A stretch of 49,967 nucleotides of DNA from Alphaproteobacteria bacterium (GTDB taxonomy: Bacteria > Pseudomonadota > Alphaproteobacteria > Micavibrionales > Micavibrionaceae), in the NCBI GenBank assembly GCA_020442475.1, contig JAGRKA010000010.1, positions 1 through 49,967 of the forward strand, read 5' to 3'. A program made the translations under genes and the position numbers. Of this stretch, positions 27,674 to 37,323 are shown one piece after another (within the stretch, counting starts at the first letter, position 1; each line of letters opens with the position of its first letter). Below the pieces are notes generated by a model. That model was not told the origin of the DNA. It did no database searches and saw only the letters and a program-made list of their open reading frames with translations.

Positions 27674-28564
27674 CTACCAGCCCCGATTGGCCATGCGCAT
27701 ATTGTCTTCGATATCAGCAATCTCGATCCCGGTCATGGCGCTGCCGAGGCCTTTAGAGGCTTCCAGCACCATTTTCGGATCGTCGTAATGCGCGGTCGCC
27801 TTAACGATCGCTCTTGCGAAAGCTGCCGGATCATCGGACTTGAAGATACCGGAACCGACAAAGACGGTCTCCGCACCAAGCTGCATACAAAGCGCCGCAT
27901 CCGCAGGGGTTGCTACGCCACCGGCCGCAAAATTCGGGACGGGCAAGCGGCCCTCTTCCTTGACAATGCGCAACAGCTCAAACGGTGCACCAAGATCTTT
28001 AGCTTCGGTCATCAGCTCATCGTCTTCGAGATGACATACGCGCTTAATATCCTGATTGATTTCGCGTAAATGGCGAACGGCTTCAACGATATTGCCCGTA
28101 CCCGGCTCACCCTTGGTCCGGATCAGAGCCGCGCCCTCGCCGATCCGGCGCAGAGCCTCGGCAAGACAGGTCGCACCACATACGAAGGGTACTTTGAAAT
28201 TTTGCTTATTAATGTGGTAATCCTCATCCGCCGGGGTGAGGACTTCGCTTTCATCGATAAAGTCCACACCGATCGCTTCGAGAATCTGTGCCTCGGCAAA
28301 ATGGCCGATCCGGCACTTGGCCATCACGGGGATAGACACCGAATTCATAATCTCTTGCACCAGCTCGGGCGGGCTCATGCGGGCAACACCGCCGGCGGCG
28401 CGGATATCGGAAGGCACGCGCTCCAGAGCCATCACGGCGACCGCGCCCGCATCCTCAGCCACTTTGGCTTGATCGGCTGTGACCACATCCATAATAACCC
28501 CGCCTTTGAGCATCTCTGCCAGACCGGTTTTAATCGTAATCGTTTTGCCTGTGTTCCGGCTCAT
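27674..28564 (-). CDS. pdxS: Pyridoxal 5'-phosphate synthase lyase subunit
   Basis: A 296-residue (beta/alpha)8 barrel that makes pyridoxal phosphate from ribose 5-phosphate, glyceraldehyde 3-phosphate and ammonia. The Schiff-base lysine is Lys83 ([11 protein letters not shown]), Asp26 sits in [10 protein letters not shown], and the second lysine is in [12 protein letters not shown]. The family is one of the most conserved known, and the length is normal. AGAAGGA precedes the ATG. PdxST is the less common route in Alphaproteobacteria, most of which use PdxA/PdxJ. Confidence 0.97.
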   Translation of the reverse strand: MSRNTGKTITIKTGLAEMLKGGVIMDVVTADQAKVAEDAGAVAVMALERVPSDIRAAGGVARMSPPELVQEIMNSVSIPVMAKCRIGHFAEAQILEAIGVDFIDESEVLTPADEDYHINKQNFKVPFVCGATCLAEALRRIGEGAALIRTKGEPGTGNIVEAVRHLREINQDIKRVCHLEDDELMTEAKDLGAPFELLRIVKEEGRLPVPNFAAGGVATPADAALCMQLGAETVFVGSGIFKSDDPAAFARAIVKATAHYDDPKMVLEASKGLGSAMTGIEIADIEDNMRMANRGW

Positions 28565-28738
28565 ATTCTGTATATCCTTCTCTTTTCCATACGGCGCTGC
28601 ATAAAGCGCGTTATTTATGCATATTTAAGCCGGAAAAGCAAAGAGTCCAGAGCGGAATTTTCATGCTGTCGTTTTAGGGCGATCTTGTTATACTTTCCGG
28701 GCACGTCATGCCAAAAACCGCCGAAGGAGCCTTTACCC

Positions 28739-31138
28739 ATGCCTATTGAAAAAGTCGCCGTTATCGGGTCCGGAGTCATGGGCAGCGGGATCGCCGCACA
28801 AATCGCGAATGCAGGCGCTGATGTCGTGTTGCTGGATATCAAGGTCGAGGGCAAAAATCTGGCTGCCGATGCGGTTGAAAAGATGCTAAAAACGGACCCT
28901 GCGCCGTTTATGCATAAGCGCAACGCAAAGCGGATTACGTGCGGCAATCTGGATGACGATCTGGCTTTGCTGGGCGAATGCGACTGGATTATCGAGGTCG
29001 TGCTGGAAGATTTAAAAATCAAGCACGCCACTTATGAGAAAATCGACGCGCACCGCAAAAAAGGGTCTGTCGTCTCCTCAAACACTTCCACGATTCCGCT
29101 GCATAAGCTGGTTGAGGGGTTTAGCGATGAATTCGCTGCGGATTTCCTGATTACCCATTTTTTCAACCCGCCGCGCTATATGCGCCTTCTGGAGCTTGTC
29201 GTCTCGGATAAAACCCGCAAGGATGCAGCAGCGGAAATCCGTGAATTCTGTGATGTGCGGCTGGGTAAGGGCGTTGTGCAATGCCACGACACGCCGGGCT
29301 TTATCGCAAACAGGCTGGGTGTTTTCTGGCTGACAGCGGGGATTAACGAGGCGCTCAATCAGGGGGTTTCGGTTGAAATCGCAGACGCGGTGATGAGCAA
29401 GCCCTGCGGTATCCCCAAAACCGGGATTTTCGGGCTTGTTGATCTGGTCGGGATTGATTTGATGCCGCATCTGGCTGAATCTCTGCTCTCGACCTTGCCG
29501 GAGCAGGACGCCTATCGCGATATTTTTGTCGATTACCCCTTCGTGCATCAGATGATCGAGGCGGGCTATACGGGCCGCAAGGGTAAGGGCGGGTTCTACC
29601 GTCTCAACCCCGATGCACCAAAGGGCGTTCGGGAAAAGCAGGCCCTCGCCTTAAAAGCGGACGCCTTCAATGAAGCTCAGTACGGGAAGGCCGATAAGCC
29701 GAAGCTGCCCAGCGTGGATGCCGGGAAGAAGGGGCTGCGGGCCGTTGTCGAAAGCGAGGATGAGGGCGGACGCTACGCCTGGGCCGTATTCAAGCAAACG
29801 CTTCATTATGCGGCTTCACTTGTCGGAGAGATCGCGGAAAATATCTTCGATATCGATGAAGCCATGAAGCTCGGCTATAACTGGAAAATGGGCCCGTTCG
29901 AGATGATCGACGCACTCGGTCCCGCATGGTTTGCCTCCAAACTGGAGGAGGACGGGCAAAGCGTTCCGGGCCTCCTGCGCAAAGTTGGAGACGACACGTT
30001 CTACAAGATCGAAAACGGCGCGCGGCACTATTTCGGAACGGACGGGCACTATCACCCGATCAAGCGCCCCGAGGGTGTCTTGTTGCTTCGGGATATCAAG
30101 CTGTCCGCCGAACCTGTAATGAAAAACGGTTCCTGTGCCGTATGGGATATTGGAGACGGCGTTCTGTGCTTCGAGCACACCTCCAAGATGAATACGTTCG
30201 ACGAGCAGATTTTTGAAATCCTGAATAAATGCATCAAGACGATCGGCGATGGGTCAGGCGATTACAAAGCGCTTGTCATCTATAATGAATCCTCCCATTT
30301 CTCCGCCGGAGCCAATCTGGGGCTGGCACTCTTTGCGATTAATATTGCTCTCTGGCCGCAGGTGGAAGAATTTATCGCGATGGGCCAGCGAACCTTTATG
30401 GCCCTAAAATATGCGCCCTTTCCGGTTGTCAGCGCACCTTCGGGGATGGCGTTGGGCGGCGGATGCGAGATTTTGCTGCACTCGGACGCCGTGCAGGCCC
30501 ATGCGGAAACCTATTGCGGATTGGTCGAGGTCGGAGTCGGGATTATTCCGGGCTGGGGCGGCTGTAAAGAAATGCTCCTGCGTTTTCAGGAACAAGAGCG
30601 GGCGGCCTTTGGTAAACAGGTGGAACAGCACGGCAAAGATGCCATGTGGTTTGCACCCGATACGACACCGATGGGCGCACCGCGCAGGGCCTTTGAGACA
30701 ATCGGCACGGCGCAGGTTGCTAAATCCGCGGACGAAGCCAAGGCCATCGGCTACCTGCGCAAATCCGACGGGATTACGATGAACCGCGACCGGCTGCTTT
30801 ATGATGCAAAGCAAAGAGCGCTCGAACTCGCAAAAGATTATCAGGTGCCTGAAAAAATAGAAGTCGTCCGCCTGCCCGGCCCTGGTGGTAAAATGGCGCT
30901 GGATATGGCTGTTTCGGATTTACACAAATCCGGAAAGGCCACGCCTTATGATATCGTTGTCTCCGACCATCTCGCAACCGTTCTGACCGGCGGCCCCGAT
31001 GCGGACTGGACGCGGCCCGTCAGTGAGGATGATCTTGTAAAGCTGGAGCTGAGAGAATTCCTGAAACTTGTCAAAAATGAAGGTACGCTCGCAAGGATGG
31101 AATATATGCTGAATAACGGCAAACCGCTGCGGAATTAG
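28739..31138 (+). CDS. 3-hydroxyacyl-CoA dehydrogenase / enoyl-CoA hydratase multifunctional protein
   Basis: A 799-residue fatty acid beta-oxidation enzyme. The NAD-binding 3-hydroxyacyl-CoA dehydrogenase domain comes first (VAVIGSGVMGSGIAAQIANAGADV; catalytic His in THFFNPPRYMRLLELV), then the dehydrogenase C-terminal domain repeats, and a crotonase domain occupies about residues 490-650 (VVSAPSGMALGGGCEILLHSDA, then EVGVGIIPGWGG). This domain order, with the hydratase last, is the alphaproteobacterial/YusL-like type and not FadB. The ATG at 28739 has GGAG 9 bases upstream; the frame stays open far upstream but that part is antisense to pdxS and not coding. No thiolase gene adjoins it. Confidence 0.92.
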   Translation: MPIEKVAVIGSGVMGSGIAAQIANAGADVVLLDIKVEGKNLAADAVEKMLKTDPAPFMHKRNAKRITCGNLDDDLALLGECDWIIEVVLEDLKIKHATYEKIDAHRKKGSVVSSNTSTIPLHKLVEGFSDEFAADFLITHFFNPPRYMRLLELVVSDKTRKDAAAEIREFCDVRLGKGVVQCHDTPGFIANRLGVFWLTAGINEALNQGVSVEIADAVMSKPCGIPKTGIFGLVDLVGIDLMPHLAESLLSTLPEQDAYRDIFVDYPFVHQMIEAGYTGRKGKGGFYRLNPDAPKGVREKQALALKADAFNEAQYGKADKPKLPSVDAGKKGLRAVVESEDEGGRYAWAVFKQTLHYAASLVGEIAENIFDIDEAMKLGYNWKMGPFEMIDALGPAWFASKLEEDGQSVPGLLRKVGDDTFYKIENGARHYFGTDGHYHPIKRPEGVLLLRDIKLSAEPVMKNGSCAVWDIGDGVLCFEHTSKMNTFDEQIFEILNKCIKTIGDGSGDYKALVIYNESSHFSAGANLGLALFAINIALWPQVEEFIAMGQRTFMALKYAPFPVVSAPSGMALGGGCEILLHSDAVQAHAETYCGLVEVGVGIIPGWGGCKEMLLRFQEQERAAFGKQVEQHGKDAMWFAPDTTPMGAPRRAFETIGTAQVAKSADEAKAIGYLRKSDGITMNRDRLLYDAKQRALELAKDYQVPEKIEVVRLPGPGGKMALDMAVSDLHKSGKATPYDIVVSDHLATVLTGGPDADWTRPVSEDDLVKLELREFLKLVKNEGTLARMEYMLNNGKPLRN

Positions 31139-31164
31139 GGGAGCACGGGCCGAGGGCCGCAAGG

Positions 31165-32433
31165 ATGTCAATTACCATCAGAAAATTTTCTTCTGTTTGC
31201 CGCGCCGATAGTCTGGCCGTGGCATTGCTCTGCCTCTTGCCTTTGATTGCGGTGACGGCGCCGCGCCTTTTGGCCTATCTGCCCGGTTTGGCAGGATTGA
31301 TAGGTGTATTGGGGTTTTGGGTACGGTATAAAACATGGCCGTCTATACCATTAAATCTGGCTCTTTGGCTGGCTGCTTTCATCGCGTTGGCCGCACTTAG
31401 CAGCCTGTGGGCTATCGATCCGCCCTTTGCGTTGGAACGAAGCGGGAAGCTGCTGCCCGTCTTTTTGGGCGGGGTGTTGGTGGTGTCCTTCGCAAGCCAT
31501 GCCCAGCCGTCTGACATCCGGCTGTTCCGGTTTTTGTTTCCCGTGGGTGTACTGGCTGCGGGTGTGCTGTGCGTTCTCAATTTATATGCAGGCGGCGCTT
31601 TGTACAGTATTTTGCATGGCGGGGAGCCGGGTGATGCCGTAAATCCGTCATTTTTCAATCGCGGGGTCGTGTTTTTTACGCTGAGCCTGTTTACCGCGTT
31701 CTTTGCACTTTGCGCGTCAGGAGACGCAAAAGACAGGGCAGGGCGGCGGGAGCGCTTTTCAAAAGCAATAGGATTGGCGCTCGGGCTTGTCAGTATCGCG
31801 ATTCTCTTCAAGACGCAAAGCCAGTCCGCGCAGCTTGCGCTGCTTGGCGGTGCGGCAGCTTTCCTGCTTTTTCCCTACCGTACAAAAGGTGCATGGGCCG
31901 TTCTGGGGGTTCTCATTACGGGTGCCATGCTTGTATTGCCTTTCGCTGCTCATGCGGCTTTTCAGCATCTCGCGTCCGCTTTGTATGATATGGCCTGGTT
32001 CTCAAAAGGATACGCAGCGGACCGTCTTGAAATATGGGATTATGTCAGTCGCCGGGCACTGGAGCAGCCGCTCCACGGTTTCGGGATTGAGGCAACGCGC
32101 GCGATAACGGATTTCGATACGCAACAGCTTTACAGCCCGACAAAAGGCGTATTACATCCGCATAACTTCACCTTGCAGCTCTGGATCGAGTTCGGCTTGC
32201 CCGGCGTGTTGCTGGCCGGTGCGTTCATAGGCTTTATCTTGCGCAAAATTGGAACGCTGCCCGGTCGTGCGGCGCGGGTGGCGCTTGCAACCTTTATCGC
32301 GACCTTGTGTGTGGCCTCTACGGGCTATGGGCTGTGGCAAGGCTGGTGGCTGGGGAGCTTTGCAGCACTGGCAGCTTTCACCGTGATTGCGGGGAAAATG
32401 GGGGCTGTGGTGGAGGCAAAAGCAGAGCCCTAA
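31165..32433 (+). CDS. O-antigen ligase/polymerase family membrane protein (second copy type)
   Basis: A 422-residue membrane protein with about eleven helices. The Wzy_C-type region has DRLEIWDYVSRRALEQPLHGFG and then HPHNFTLQLWIEFGLPG, equivalent to the motifs of the protein at 364-1653, but overall the two are dissimilar. It begins 26 bases after the beta-oxidation gene, so it may share its transcript by chance. The stop overlaps the convergent clpA stop by 4 bases. Acceptor and polymer are unknown; a lipid A-core ligase role is possible. Confidence 0.82.
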   Translation: MSITIRKFSSVCRADSLAVALLCLLPLIAVTAPRLLAYLPGLAGLIGVLGFWVRYKTWPSIPLNLALWLAAFIALAALSSLWAIDPPFALERSGKLLPVFLGGVLVVSFASHAQPSDIRLFRFLFPVGVLAAGVLCVLNLYAGGALYSILHGGEPGDAVNPSFFNRGVVFFTLSLFTAFFALCASGDAKDRAGRRERFSKAIGLALGLVSIAILFKTQSQSAQLALLGGAAAFLLFPYRTKGAWAVLGVLITGAMLVLPFAAHAAFQHLASALYDMAWFSKGYAADRLEIWDYVSRRALEQPLHGFGIEATRAITDFDTQQLYSPTKGVLHPHNFTLQLWIEFGLPGVLLAGAFIGFILRKIGTLPGRAARVALATFIATLCVASTGYGLWQGWWLGSFAALAAFTVIAGKMGAVVEAKAEP

Positions 32434-34751
32434 GACGAAGCTTCGTCCTTCGCCGCGCTTTTTCCCGCCCCCGCATTCTTTGTTTTAGCGCTGTTTTCGA
32501 AGGTGAAGGCCAGTTTTTCACCGTCATAATCGACATAGACCAGACCGCCTGCGGAAAGCTTGCCGAACAGGATTTCTTCTGCCAGCGGACGCTTGACCTT
32601 TTCCTGAATGACGCGGCTTAAGGGGCGTGCGCCCATGGCCGGATCGTAGCCTTTCTTCGCCAGATATTTTCGGGCGGCGTCTGAAAGCTCGATCTCGACA
32701 TTTTTATCGGCAAGCTGGCCTTCGAGCTGGATAATAAATTTATCGACAACTTTTTCAACCGTTTCAGGCTGCAAGTTCTGGAAGGGGACAATCGCATCCA
32801 GCCGGTTGCGGAATTCCGGTGCAAACATTTTAGTGATTGCCTCGTTATCCGCGTAGCTGTCCGTATCATCGCCGAGTGCGCGGCCAAAGCCGACCGGTGT
32901 TTTCGCAATATCCGCCGCGCCTGCATTTGTTGTCATGATCAAGATGACGTTGCGGAAATCGATTGTTTTGCCGTTATTATCGGTCAGCTTCCCGTAATCC
33001 ATGACTTGCAACAGGATATTGAACAGATCCGGATGCGCCTTTTCGATTTCATCAAGGAGTAGCACGCAATGCGGATGCTGGTCGATCTTGTCGGTCATCA
33101 GCCCGCCTTGTTCAAACCCGACATAGCCCGGCGGCGTGCCGATCAGGCGGGAGACGGAATGGCGTTCCATATATTCGCTCATATCGAAGCGGACCAGTTC
33201 GATCCCCATCGTCCCGGAAAGCTGGCGCGCGACTTCCGTTTTCCCAACACCCGTAGGGCCGGAGAATAAATAGCAGCCGATCGGTTTTTCCGGGTCGCGC
33301 AAACCGGCGCGGGCCATCTTGATCGAATCGCATAAAACGTCGATGGCCTTGTCCTGATCGTAAACCATCGTTTTCAGGTCACGCTCAAGATTCTGGAGCG
33401 CTTCCTTATCGCTCTTGGTCATTGTTTTGGCTGGAATACGCGCGATGGCGGCGACGACGCCCTCAATATCCTTCACGTCGATTTTCTTTTTCCGTTTGGA
33501 TGGAGGGACCAGCATTTGCGCCGCGCCAACCTCATCGATAATATCAATCGCCTTGTCCGGCAGCTTCCGGTCGCCGATATATTTTGCGGACAGCTCCACC
33601 GCCGCCTTGATCGCGCCGGGTGTGTATTTGATATTGTGGTGCTTTTCGTAATGGGGTTTGAGACCCATCAGGATCTTGATCGCATCGTCGATGCTCGGCT
33701 CATACACGTCGATCTTCTGGAAGCGCCGCACAAGCGCGCGGTCTTTTTCGAAATGGTTACGGTATTCCTTATAGGTCGTTGAACCAATGCAGCGCAGGCT
33801 CCCGTTCGATAAAGCGGGCTTGAGCAGGTTTGAGGCATCCATCGCCCCGCCGCTGGTTGCACCCGCACCGATGACCGTATGAATTTCGTCGATGAATAAA
33901 ATGGAATCTTCGATCGTTTCAAGCTCCTGCAAGACGGCCTTGATCCGCTCTTCAAAATCCCCGCGATAGCGTGTCCCGGCCAGAAGGCTGCCCATATCGA
34001 GGGAGAAAATCGTCGCGTCCTTGAGAACGTCCGGCACCTCGCCCTCGACGATTTTTTTGGCCAGACCTTCCGCAATGGCTGTTTTTCCAACACCGGGATC
34101 GCCGACATAAAGCGGGTTGTTCTTGGAACGGCGGCAGAGCACCTGAATTGTGCGCGCCACTTCCGAATCGCGGCCGATCAGCGGGTCGATCTTACCTTGC
34201 GCGGCCTTTTTATTGAGATTGACGCAATAGGCGTCGAGCGCTTCCGCACCGGATTTAGCATCTTTTTCGCTGCTCTCTTCCGTGCCGCGCGGCGTTTTGC
34301 CCGTATCGCTTTGTGTCGGGACTTTCGCGATACCGTGAGAGATATAATTCACGGCGTCGAAACGCGTCATATCCTGTTCCTGCAGGAAGTAAACGGCATG
34401 GCTTTCCCGCTCGGAGAACAGGGCCACAAGCACGTTCGCACCGGTCACTTCTTCACGGCCCGAAGATTGGACGTGAATGGCCGCGCGCTGCAAAACGCGC
34501 TGGAAGGCTGTCGTCGGTTTCGGCTCCTCGGCGTCCGTATTGATGAGATAGGTCAGCTCTCCGGCGATATAGGCTGAAAGCTGGTCCCGCAGTTCAGGGA
34601 GCGCGATCCCGCAGCTCCGCAGCACCGCCATCGCATCCTGATCTTCTGTCAAAGCAAAGAGCAAATGTTCCAGCGTTGCATATTCGTGGCTGTGTTCCCC
34701 CGCCACCGCGAGAGCCTTATGGAGCGTCTGTTCCAGATTTTTTGAGAGCAT
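32430..34751 (-). CDS. clpA: ATP-dependent Clp protease ATP-binding subunit ClpA
   Basis: A 773-residue Hsp100 unfoldase that feeds substrates to ClpP. The N-domain (1-140; [20 protein letters not shown]) binds ClpS. D1 has Walker [17 protein letters not shown]2 has [14 protein letters not shown], and the ClpP-docking loop near residue 625 reads VGF in place of IGL. AAGGAA lies upstream of the ATG. In most relatives clpS sits just before clpA; here clpS is 6 kb away on the opposite strand, and a truncated second clpA start follows it (41101-41262). The upstream 110 bases carry a remnant of a GNAT gene. Confidence 0.97.
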   Translation of the reverse strand: MLSKNLEQTLHKALAVAGEHSHEYATLEHLLFALTEDQDAMAVLRSCGIALPELRDQLSAYIAGELTYLINTDAEEPKPTTAFQRVLQRAAIHVQSSGREEVTGANVLVALFSERESHAVYFLQEQDMTRFDAVNYISHGIAKVPTQSDTGKTPRGTEESSEKDAKSGAEALDAYCVNLNKKAAQGKIDPLIGRDSEVARTIQVLCRRSKNNPLYVGDPGVGKTAIAEGLAKKIVEGEVPDVLKDATIFSLDMGSLLAGTRYRGDFEERIKAVLQELETIEDSILFIDEIHTVIGAGATSGGAMDASNLLKPALSNGSLRCIGSTTYKEYRNHFEKDRALVRRFQKIDVYEPSIDDAIKILMGLKPHYEKHHNIKYTPGAIKAAVELSAKYIGDRKLPDKAIDIIDEVGAAQMLVPPSKRKKKIDVKDIEGVVAAIARIPAKTMTKSDKEALQNLERDLKTMVYDQDKAIDVLCDSIKMARAGLRDPEKPIGCYLFSGPTGVGKTEVARQLSGTMGIELVRFDMSEYMERHSVSRLIGTPPGYVGFEQGGLMTDKIDQHPHCVLLLDEIEKAHPDLFNILLQVMDYGKLTDNNGKTIDFRNVILIMTTNAGAADIAKTPVGFGRALGDDTDSYADNEAITKMFAPEFRNRLDAIVPFQNLQPETVEKVVDKFIIQLEGQLADKNVEIELSDAARKYLAKKGYDPAMGARPLSRVIQEKVKRPLAEEILFGKLSAGGLVYVDYDGEKLAFTFENSAKTKNAGAGKSAAKDEASS

Positions 34752-34801
34752 GATAGTTTACCGTTCCTTGAATCTCTTTTCAGATATAACATATACAGTG
34801 C

Positions 34802-34870
34802 CTACAGGACTAGCTCAGTGTGATATTCTGTGATTTCCCGAAAGTTTTTTTCAAGGGGCATACAATATCC
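34802..34870 (-). pseudogene. Remnant of GNAT acetyltransferase C-terminus upstream of clpA
   Basis: Reading on the minus strand towards clpA, the last 23 codons (FGYCMPLEKNFREI, then TEYHTELVL and stop) align with the C-terminus of the intact GNAT protein encoded at 40418-40909, which ends TEYHAELVL. The following non-coding DNA up to clpA is also shared, in inverted orientation, with 40885-40940. The part upstream of the remnant is unrelated and leads into the tRNA-Thr gene, so the acetyltransferase gene has been cut. The remnant differs more from the intact gene upstream of the last ten codons, so it may derive from a paralogue. Confidence 0.65.
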
Positions 34871-34932
34871 AAATATGCCTGAGCTATGGATGAATATGGT
34901 TCGCACAAAGAGCAGTTGAATACGCTCGAAAA

Positions 34933-35274
34933 TGGTGCCGCTAGAGAGAATTGAACTCTCGACCTCACCCTTCATACCGCTACGGCTTTCGCCGCCATAC
35001 TCCCCCGTGCGGAGGAGCCTGTTTGCAGTCTGGACTATCCCTTTACCCCGGCCCGATCCATAGTATCCGGCCAAGGGTACCGCCCGTCTAGTCTCTACAC
35101 CTTCCCGTCCGTCTTTCCTGAAAAAGGCCGGAGGGCTTGGCTCGGGATTGCCAGAGGCCGTTTCCGGCCCGGAAGGTTTCCCCGAATTTGAGCGGTGATC
35201 ACCCGCCGGTTTCCGCGGCGGGGAGGCAATGATTTGATCACCAAGGGTGCGCTCTACCACTGAGCTATAGCGGC
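34933..35274 (-). tRNA. tRNA-Thr(GGU) gene interrupted by a group I intron
   Basis: Exon 1 is 35240-35274 and exon 2 is 34933-34972 on the minus strand. Joined, they give a cloverleaf: acceptor GCCGCTA/TAGCGGC, D-arm GCTC/GAGC, anticodon arm CACCC-TTGGTAA-GGGTG with anticodon GGT, T-arm GAGAG-TTCAATT-CTCTC, and an encoded CCA after the discriminator A. The anticodon arm is identical to the usual bacterial tRNA-Thr(GGU). The 267-base interruption falls after the third anticodon base, where exon 1 ends in T and the intron ends in G, as in group I introns. The open frame that crosses this locus is an artefact. Confidence 0.93.
34973..35239 (-). mobile_element. Group I intron (IC3-like) in the anticodon loop of tRNA-Thr
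   Basis: The 267-base intron carries recognisable core elements: P2 hairpin CCCGCCG/CGGCGGG capped by a GAAA loop, CAAATTCGGGGAAACC leading into P4, GGCAATCCCGAGCCAAGCC (P4-P6), AAGGTGTAGAGACTAGACGG (P3/P7/P8 strand, as in the Azoarcus tRNA-Ile intron) and GGATAGTCCAG near the end (P7). Only a three-base internal guide (GCC with exon GGU) is seen, as in the Azoarcus intron. No homing endonuclease is encoded, so the intron probably cannot spread by itself. It should self-splice with guanosine. Confidence 0.9.
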
Positions 35275-35350
35275 TTCCCTTAAAGAAGCGGGTGAAAGCT
35301 ACAATATAAATTCGCGCCTGTCACCTTTTTTTGAATAAAGCAGCCTGCCC

Positions 35351-35866
35351 CTAGCGATATTTATCAATCGCGATCTTAACAGCTTTTTTCAGTTCCTCGG
35401 CGACCGGCCCGGCATCGTCTTTCAAACCTGCGCGGTGAACGGTCTGCATCGCATCCAGATGCGCCTGAATGATGACGCGCTGGGCCGTCAGGTTCAGCTC
35501 CGTCTGGCCGATATAATCTCTTAGCGACTCTGCGAAATGCGCCACAAGATCGTAACCGCACATCGCGCCGAAATCTTTGATCTCATGTGAAGTTGTAAAA
35601 ATATCGCCGGCCAGTTCCGTGCGCTCCGGCCCATCGCCCATATCCCGCATCCGCCCCCATAAATCGGCAAGCGTTTCCAAATGCCCAGCAATAGCCGCGG
35701 GACACTCCTTGCACAGCTCCTCGATCAGCGCATCAGCCTCCTCAAGAGCCTCCGGATTGAGAAAACCCTCCTCTTCCGCCTTCGGATCACACCCGATTTT
35801 CATCCGCAGACGGTGAGACATTTCAAACATCTCAACCCTGTTCGTTTCGTTCTCCTCATCTGCCAT
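35351..35866 (-). CDS. HPt-domain protein (histidine phosphotransfer, probable)
   Basis: A 171-residue all-helical acidic protein. Residues 85-115 (GDIFTTSHEIKDFGAMCGYDLVAHFAESLRDYI) match the HPt signature, with His94 as the phosphorylatable residue followed by Lys97 and a Gly-containing helix turn. It overlaps the response regulator gene by 11 bases and is translated after it, so it likely exchanges phosphate with that protein. It has no kinase domain. The length is longer than a minimal HPt (about 110 residues); the N-terminal 50 residues are charged. Confidence 0.75.
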   Translation of the reverse strand: MADEENETNRVEMFEMSHRLRMKIGCDPKAEEEGFLNPEALEEADALIEELCKECPAAIAGHLETLADLWGRMRDMGDGPERTELAGDIFTTSHEIKDFGAMCGYDLVAHFAESLRDYIGQTELNLTAQRVIIQAHLDAMQTVHRAGLKDDAGPVAEELKKAVKIAIDKYR

Positions 35867-36428
35867 GCTGAACCTCGATTTCTTCCGCTTTCATTCTGCG
35901 GCGGTCTTCGCCTCTGAATTCCATATCCTGCCGCCGCCGATCCGGACCGAAAAAGCGGGGCGCCTTAATGAATGGGCGGGGATGGTCGATCACAGAGCAG
36001 ATACGCGAAGCCAGCGAAGTCCCCGACACCGGCTTGACCAAAACCTCATTCGCACCATAATCCCGCGCCTGCGAAGCCACCAGCTCGGTTGTATAGGCGC
36101 TCACAACGACAATCGGCAAAAAGCGCACATCATCGCTTTCGTGCCCCCGCACCCATTGTATAAGCTCTTGTCCGGAGCCCCCGGGCATCAACCAGTCCGT
36201 AACGATAATATCCGTATCGGTGACATAGCGGCTTGTGCGGCGGGCCTGCGTAACCGTCAGAAGATCAGTCGCCTCTTTCGCATTGGCGCAAGCGAGTATC
36301 TCGCCAACACCGAAAGCCTTGAGCATCGCGGCGAACAAGGTCTGCATATATTGGGAATCTTCAGCCAACAGAATCGTGATGTTGCTGAGATCGTAAGGGG
36401 AGCGGTCTTCTCTTTGAAATATCGACAT
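35856..36428 (-). CDS. Response regulator, CheY-like receiver
   Basis: A 190-residue protein with a receiver domain at residues 15-145: acidic pair Glu23-Asp24 (LLAEDS), phosphorylated Asp78 (IIVTDWLMP), Thr/Ser near 110 and Lys132 (VLVKP). The C-terminal 40 residues are rich in Arg (FFGPDRRRQDMEFRGEDRRRMKA), a pattern seen in alphaproteobacterial receivers of the FixJ-less, 'GPDRR' type. It lacks a DNA-binding output domain. Start MSIFQ (36426-36428) was chosen; an ATG 45 bases upstream is possible. It pairs with the HPt protein encoded directly downstream. Confidence 0.88.
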   Translation of the reverse strand: MSIFQREDRSPYDLSNITILLAEDSQYMQTLFAAMLKAFGVGEILACANAKEATDLLTVTQARRTSRYVTDTDIIVTDWLMPGGSGQELIQWVRGHESDDVRFLPIVVVSAYTTELVASQARDYGANEVLVKPVSGTSLASRICSVIDHPRPFIKAPRFFGPDRRRQDMEFRGEDRRRMKAEEIEVQHGR

Positions 36429-36499
36429 GCGTGTTTTATGGTTTTTACGGCCTGCTCCGCAGGATAACAGCATTCCGCCGGGATACAAAGCACGCTTTG

Positions 36500-37288
36500 C
36501 TAGCGCGCCAATAAAACATGGTAAAAATGATATTCGTCGGTCGCGCCTCCGCTGCCGTTCGTATCGCGAGCACATTTGACGCAGGCCTCCGGAGCCGGGC
36601 GGGCGGCACTAATATTTGCATCCTGGGCAAAGCCCGCCTCATCCATCGTATTCGGCGTACTGGGGGAATCATAATATTGCCGCCCATCATCGAAACGCCC
36701 GACAGCGCCAATCTGGACACAACCACCCGGCGACATGCCTGCCGGAACACTTAGCCCCGAATCTGTAAGACTCACAGGCTGCTGGTTCAACGCATTGATC
36801 TTTTCACAAAAAGCCTGTGTAACGTAGGGCAAAACAGCGACCAGATCGGCCTTGTCCGAACCGATTCCCGGCAGATCCGTACCGGCGTAAAATTCCCATG
36901 CGCTACCGTCATTGATATCTTCGGGTGGCGCACGGTAAGACGCTCCGCCCCCGTCTTTGTTAAAAATCTGACGGCCCGGCTGATCGGTAATCGTTCCGTA
37001 ATCGGCATGCGCATCGGGATGAGCAAAACGTAAATCGACCTCGCTATATCCGTTTTGTAGGATAAACAGCACTGCTCGCTCAAGTTCAGAGGCATAGCGC
37101 TGGGCTTCCGTAGCACGGATCACCAGCGTCTCGTCATCTATATTCGCGCTCTCCGGCCTGTTTGTCGATTGAATGACCGCCGTTAAAAGCCCCAATAAAA
37201 CAACAGCGAGCAGGATGATAAACAGGATATTCCCGCGCTCGCTCTGACGCTGTCGAACGGAAGCGCCAGCTAGGTCAGCACCCTGCAT
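36500..37288 (-). CDS. Pilin-like membrane-anchored protein of unknown function
   Basis: A 262-residue protein with a short basic N-terminus followed by a single hydrophobic helix (RGNILFIILLAVVLLGLLTAV, residues about 18-40), as in type IV pilin-like or pseudopilin proteins, and an extracytoplasmic domain with several Cys residues, of which two form CVKCA near the end. The region after the helix contains RATEAQRYASELERAVLFI, a helix typical of pilin stems, so a surface or periplasmic role is likely. No prepilin peptidase cleavage motif (G-F-x4-E) is evident, so this is not a canonical pilin. It lies between dacA-like and response-regulator genes on one strand. The start is ambiguous (37348 or 37288). 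Confidence 0.65.
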   Translation of the reverse strand: MQGADLAGASVRQRQSERGNILFIILLAVVLLGLLTAVIQSTNRPESANIDDETLVIRATEAQRYASELERAVLFILQNGYSEVDLRFAHPDAHADYGTITDQPGRQIFNKDGGGASYRAPPEDINDGSAWEFYAGTDLPGIGSDKADLVAVLPYVTQAFCEKINALNQQPVSLTDSGLSVPAGMSPGGCVQIGAVGRFDDGRQYYDSPSTPNTMDEAGFAQDANISAARPAPEACVKCARDTNGSGGATDEYHFYHVLLAR

Positions 37289-37323
37289 AAAATCGGCTTT
37301 CTTGCGATAATGGCCGGAGCGCA

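Noticed and set aside
28070..28738. Long N-terminal extension of the beta-oxidation protein
   Set aside because: It is antisense to pdxS and has no family resemblance; a good start with GGAG lies at 28739.
34802..35260. Minus-strand open frame of 152 codons across the tRNA-Thr locus
   Set aside because: It reads through both tRNA exons and the group I intron and ends in a GNAT remnant; only the last codons are genuine homology.
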